64,000 nt of DNA from Blastopirellula marina. GTDB lineage: Bacteria > Planctomycetota > Planctomycetia > Pirellulales > Pirellulaceae. This document shows positions 62,985 through 64,000 of the stretch, piece by piece (the stretch's first letter is position 1; every line of letters begins with the position of its first letter). Location of the stretch: assembly GCF_002967765.1 (NCBI RefSeq), contig NZ_PUHY01000010.1, positions 62,001-126,000 on the forward strand, written 5' to 3'. The notes under the pieces are model-generated. The model made no database searches, was not told the DNA's origin, and was given only the letters and a program-made list of their open reading frames with translations. The translations under genes were made by a program, and so were the position numbers.

Positions 62985-64000
62985 CTACTCGGTTGAATTG
63001 TTCAAACGCTGAAACGCCAAAGGTTCATCCGCTCGAGGATCTCCGATTCTGACAACCAACGATCCGTCTAATAGGTCTTCGATCGTCTGTCCGATCACCT
63101 CGGCACGCCATCCCTTAGCCAGCGGAGGAAGGTCTCCGGCACCATCTAGATGGTAGGCCACCAGGTCGCGGACATCTTGGACGGTACACGCCAAACTTGG
63201 GGCGATACGCGCCTCACGACAAATACTTCCGAGCGCGGCGGTGAGAAACTGCCCCACGACCGTATACTGCGAATTGGCATTGCCGCGTTGATTCACCGGG
63301 CACTCGTCGTCAGGCAGCTCAAGGGCCTCGCGAACGCAGTCGGCCAAGTCTTGAATGTACGGATCGAGGTCGCGGCGATTCATGCCACGCAATGCTTTGA
63401 TCTGCGAAACTTTACTCGACTTACGCTTGGCCAATTCCACGACCAGATCGTCCCGTAGGACTCGGCGAGGTGGAACGTTTTGAGCCCGCGCGTGATGATC
63501 GCGCCAATTCCATAGCTCGCGCACAATTGCCAGCGATCGACGGTTCAGATTGCCGATCCCCGACACGCTACGCCAGCCGGGGCGGGTCGAGTAATCTTCC
63601 CAAGCTTGTTGGAATCGGTTCATCTCGGCAACCATCCACTCGGTCCGGCCAAGCTTTTCGATCTCGGCGACCAGTTGCTGGTAGATATTGTCGAGGAAGA
63701 TGACGTCATTCAGGGCGTATTCGATCTGCTGCTTCGAAAGTGGGCGGCCACGCCAATTGGTACGTGTCTCTCCCTTGGGCAAGCGTTCGCCCATCAGACG
63801 CGTAATGAGATTCCCCAGAGACACCGGGAACTCCATGCCAATCAGACCTGCCGCGACTTGCGTGTCGAATAACCGTGTGGGCCATTTTCCGGTGGCCCGA
63901 AAGCAGAAGAGGAATTCTTCGCGGGCGGCATGCGCCACAACGGTCACATTGTCACTGGTGATCAAGTCCCAGAATGGGGTCAGATCGAGCATCCCCTTCG
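62985..64000 (-). CDS. rnd: Ribonuclease D, N-terminus off window
   Basis: About 338 C-terminal residues are visible; the frame continues beyond the right edge, so the first Asp/Glu motif (D-x-E) and about 50-70 residues are missing. DLTPFWDLITSDNVTVVAHAAREEFLFCFR and FDTQVAAGLIG are typical DEDD motif II regions, and LSKQQIEYALNDVIFLDNIY contains motif III with Tyr. The downstream HRDC domains start around ELWNWRDHHARAQNVPPRRVLRDD. It trims tRNA 3' ends. An in-frame ATG at 63992 would be an internal Met, not the true start. Confidence 0.92.
   Translation of the reverse strand, partial: KGMLDLTPFWDLITSDNVTVVAHAAREEFLFCFRATGKWPTRLFDTQVAAGLIGMEFPVSLGNLITRLMGERLPKGETRTNWRGRPLSKQQIEYALNDVIFLDNIYQQLVAEIEKLGRTEWMVAEMNRFQQAWEDYSTRPGWRSVSGIGNLNRRSLAIVRELWNWRDHHARAQNVPPRRVLRDDLVVELAKRKSSKVSQIKALRGMNRRDLDPYIQDLADCVREALELPDDECPVNQRGNANSQYTVVGQFLTAALGSICREARIAPSLACTVQDVRDLVAYHLDGAGDLPPLAKGWRAEVIGQTIEDLLDGSLVVRIGDPRADEPLAFQRLNNSTE

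Overview
The window reads as chromosome of a planctomycete, most likely in the Pirellulaceae (Bremerella/Blastopirellula-like). This is inferred from three things: a bacterial set of methanofuran-type C1-cofactor genes; many small membrane proteins that begin with an N-P-[YF]-x-S-P motif; and numerous lineage-specific exported or lipoprotein-type hypotheticals among ordinary housekeeping genes. No rRNA, prophage, transposase, CRISPR array or plasmid gene is visible. Codon use looks uniform, so I see little sign of recent transfer.

Layout. 1-8121 (minus strand) is one long co-directional block: sufR, a nuoB-like gene, sufC, sufB, sufD, a Rieske ferredoxin, sufT, then mfnD, mfnF and a truncated mfnE homologue. 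Fe-S cluster assembly is thus contiguous with cofactor biosynthesis for tetrahydromethanopterin/methanofuran C1 metabolism. 8403-11445 holds an enlarged sodium:amino-acid symporter and a DUF4190/pseudopilin-like protein behind a stem that may mask its ribosome-binding site. 11500-17440 holds two dihydrouridine synthases, queG and exported or hypothetical genes. 17441-17780 has no protein gene but carries three consecutive stem-loops ending in a U-tract, a good small-RNA candidate. 17781-24152 is a sugar-phosphate cluster: zwf, an SDR, gnd, a HAD phosphatase and a PPi-type phosphofructokinase.

24274-36620 is mixed: a Ca2+/Na+ exchanger, a CBS protein, fabI, a second SDR, a thioredoxin, an LRR membrane protein, glyA, an APH-like kinase, a DUF6000 protein, an exported EEP phosphatase and a putative zincin. 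36732-41766 holds prolyl oligopeptidase, mnmA and a nitroreductase. 41932-44884 is a tandem array of seven short paralogous membrane proteins, the most unusual locus here. 44902-51783 holds a MazG-type pyrophosphohydrolase and a marR/adaptor/RND efflux operon. 51899-56595 holds small proteins, including an Hpt-like one, tRNA-Cys, an orphan NarL-type response regulator and an enolase-superfamily enzyme. 56876-64000 holds uvrB, a TPR protein, a large DUF11-type exported protein, an NHL-type protein and a truncated rnd.

Functional themes are Fe-S assembly with its users (Rieske, NuoB, QueG), C1 metabolism (mfn genes, glyA), the oxidative pentose-phosphate route, and tRNA maturation (two Dus, QueG, MnmA, tRNA-Cys, RNase D). 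A fold-back repeat of about 158 bp occurs three times in intergenic DNA, and one copy abuts the uvrB start. Gene calls rest on motif recognition by eye; no alignment or database search was run.
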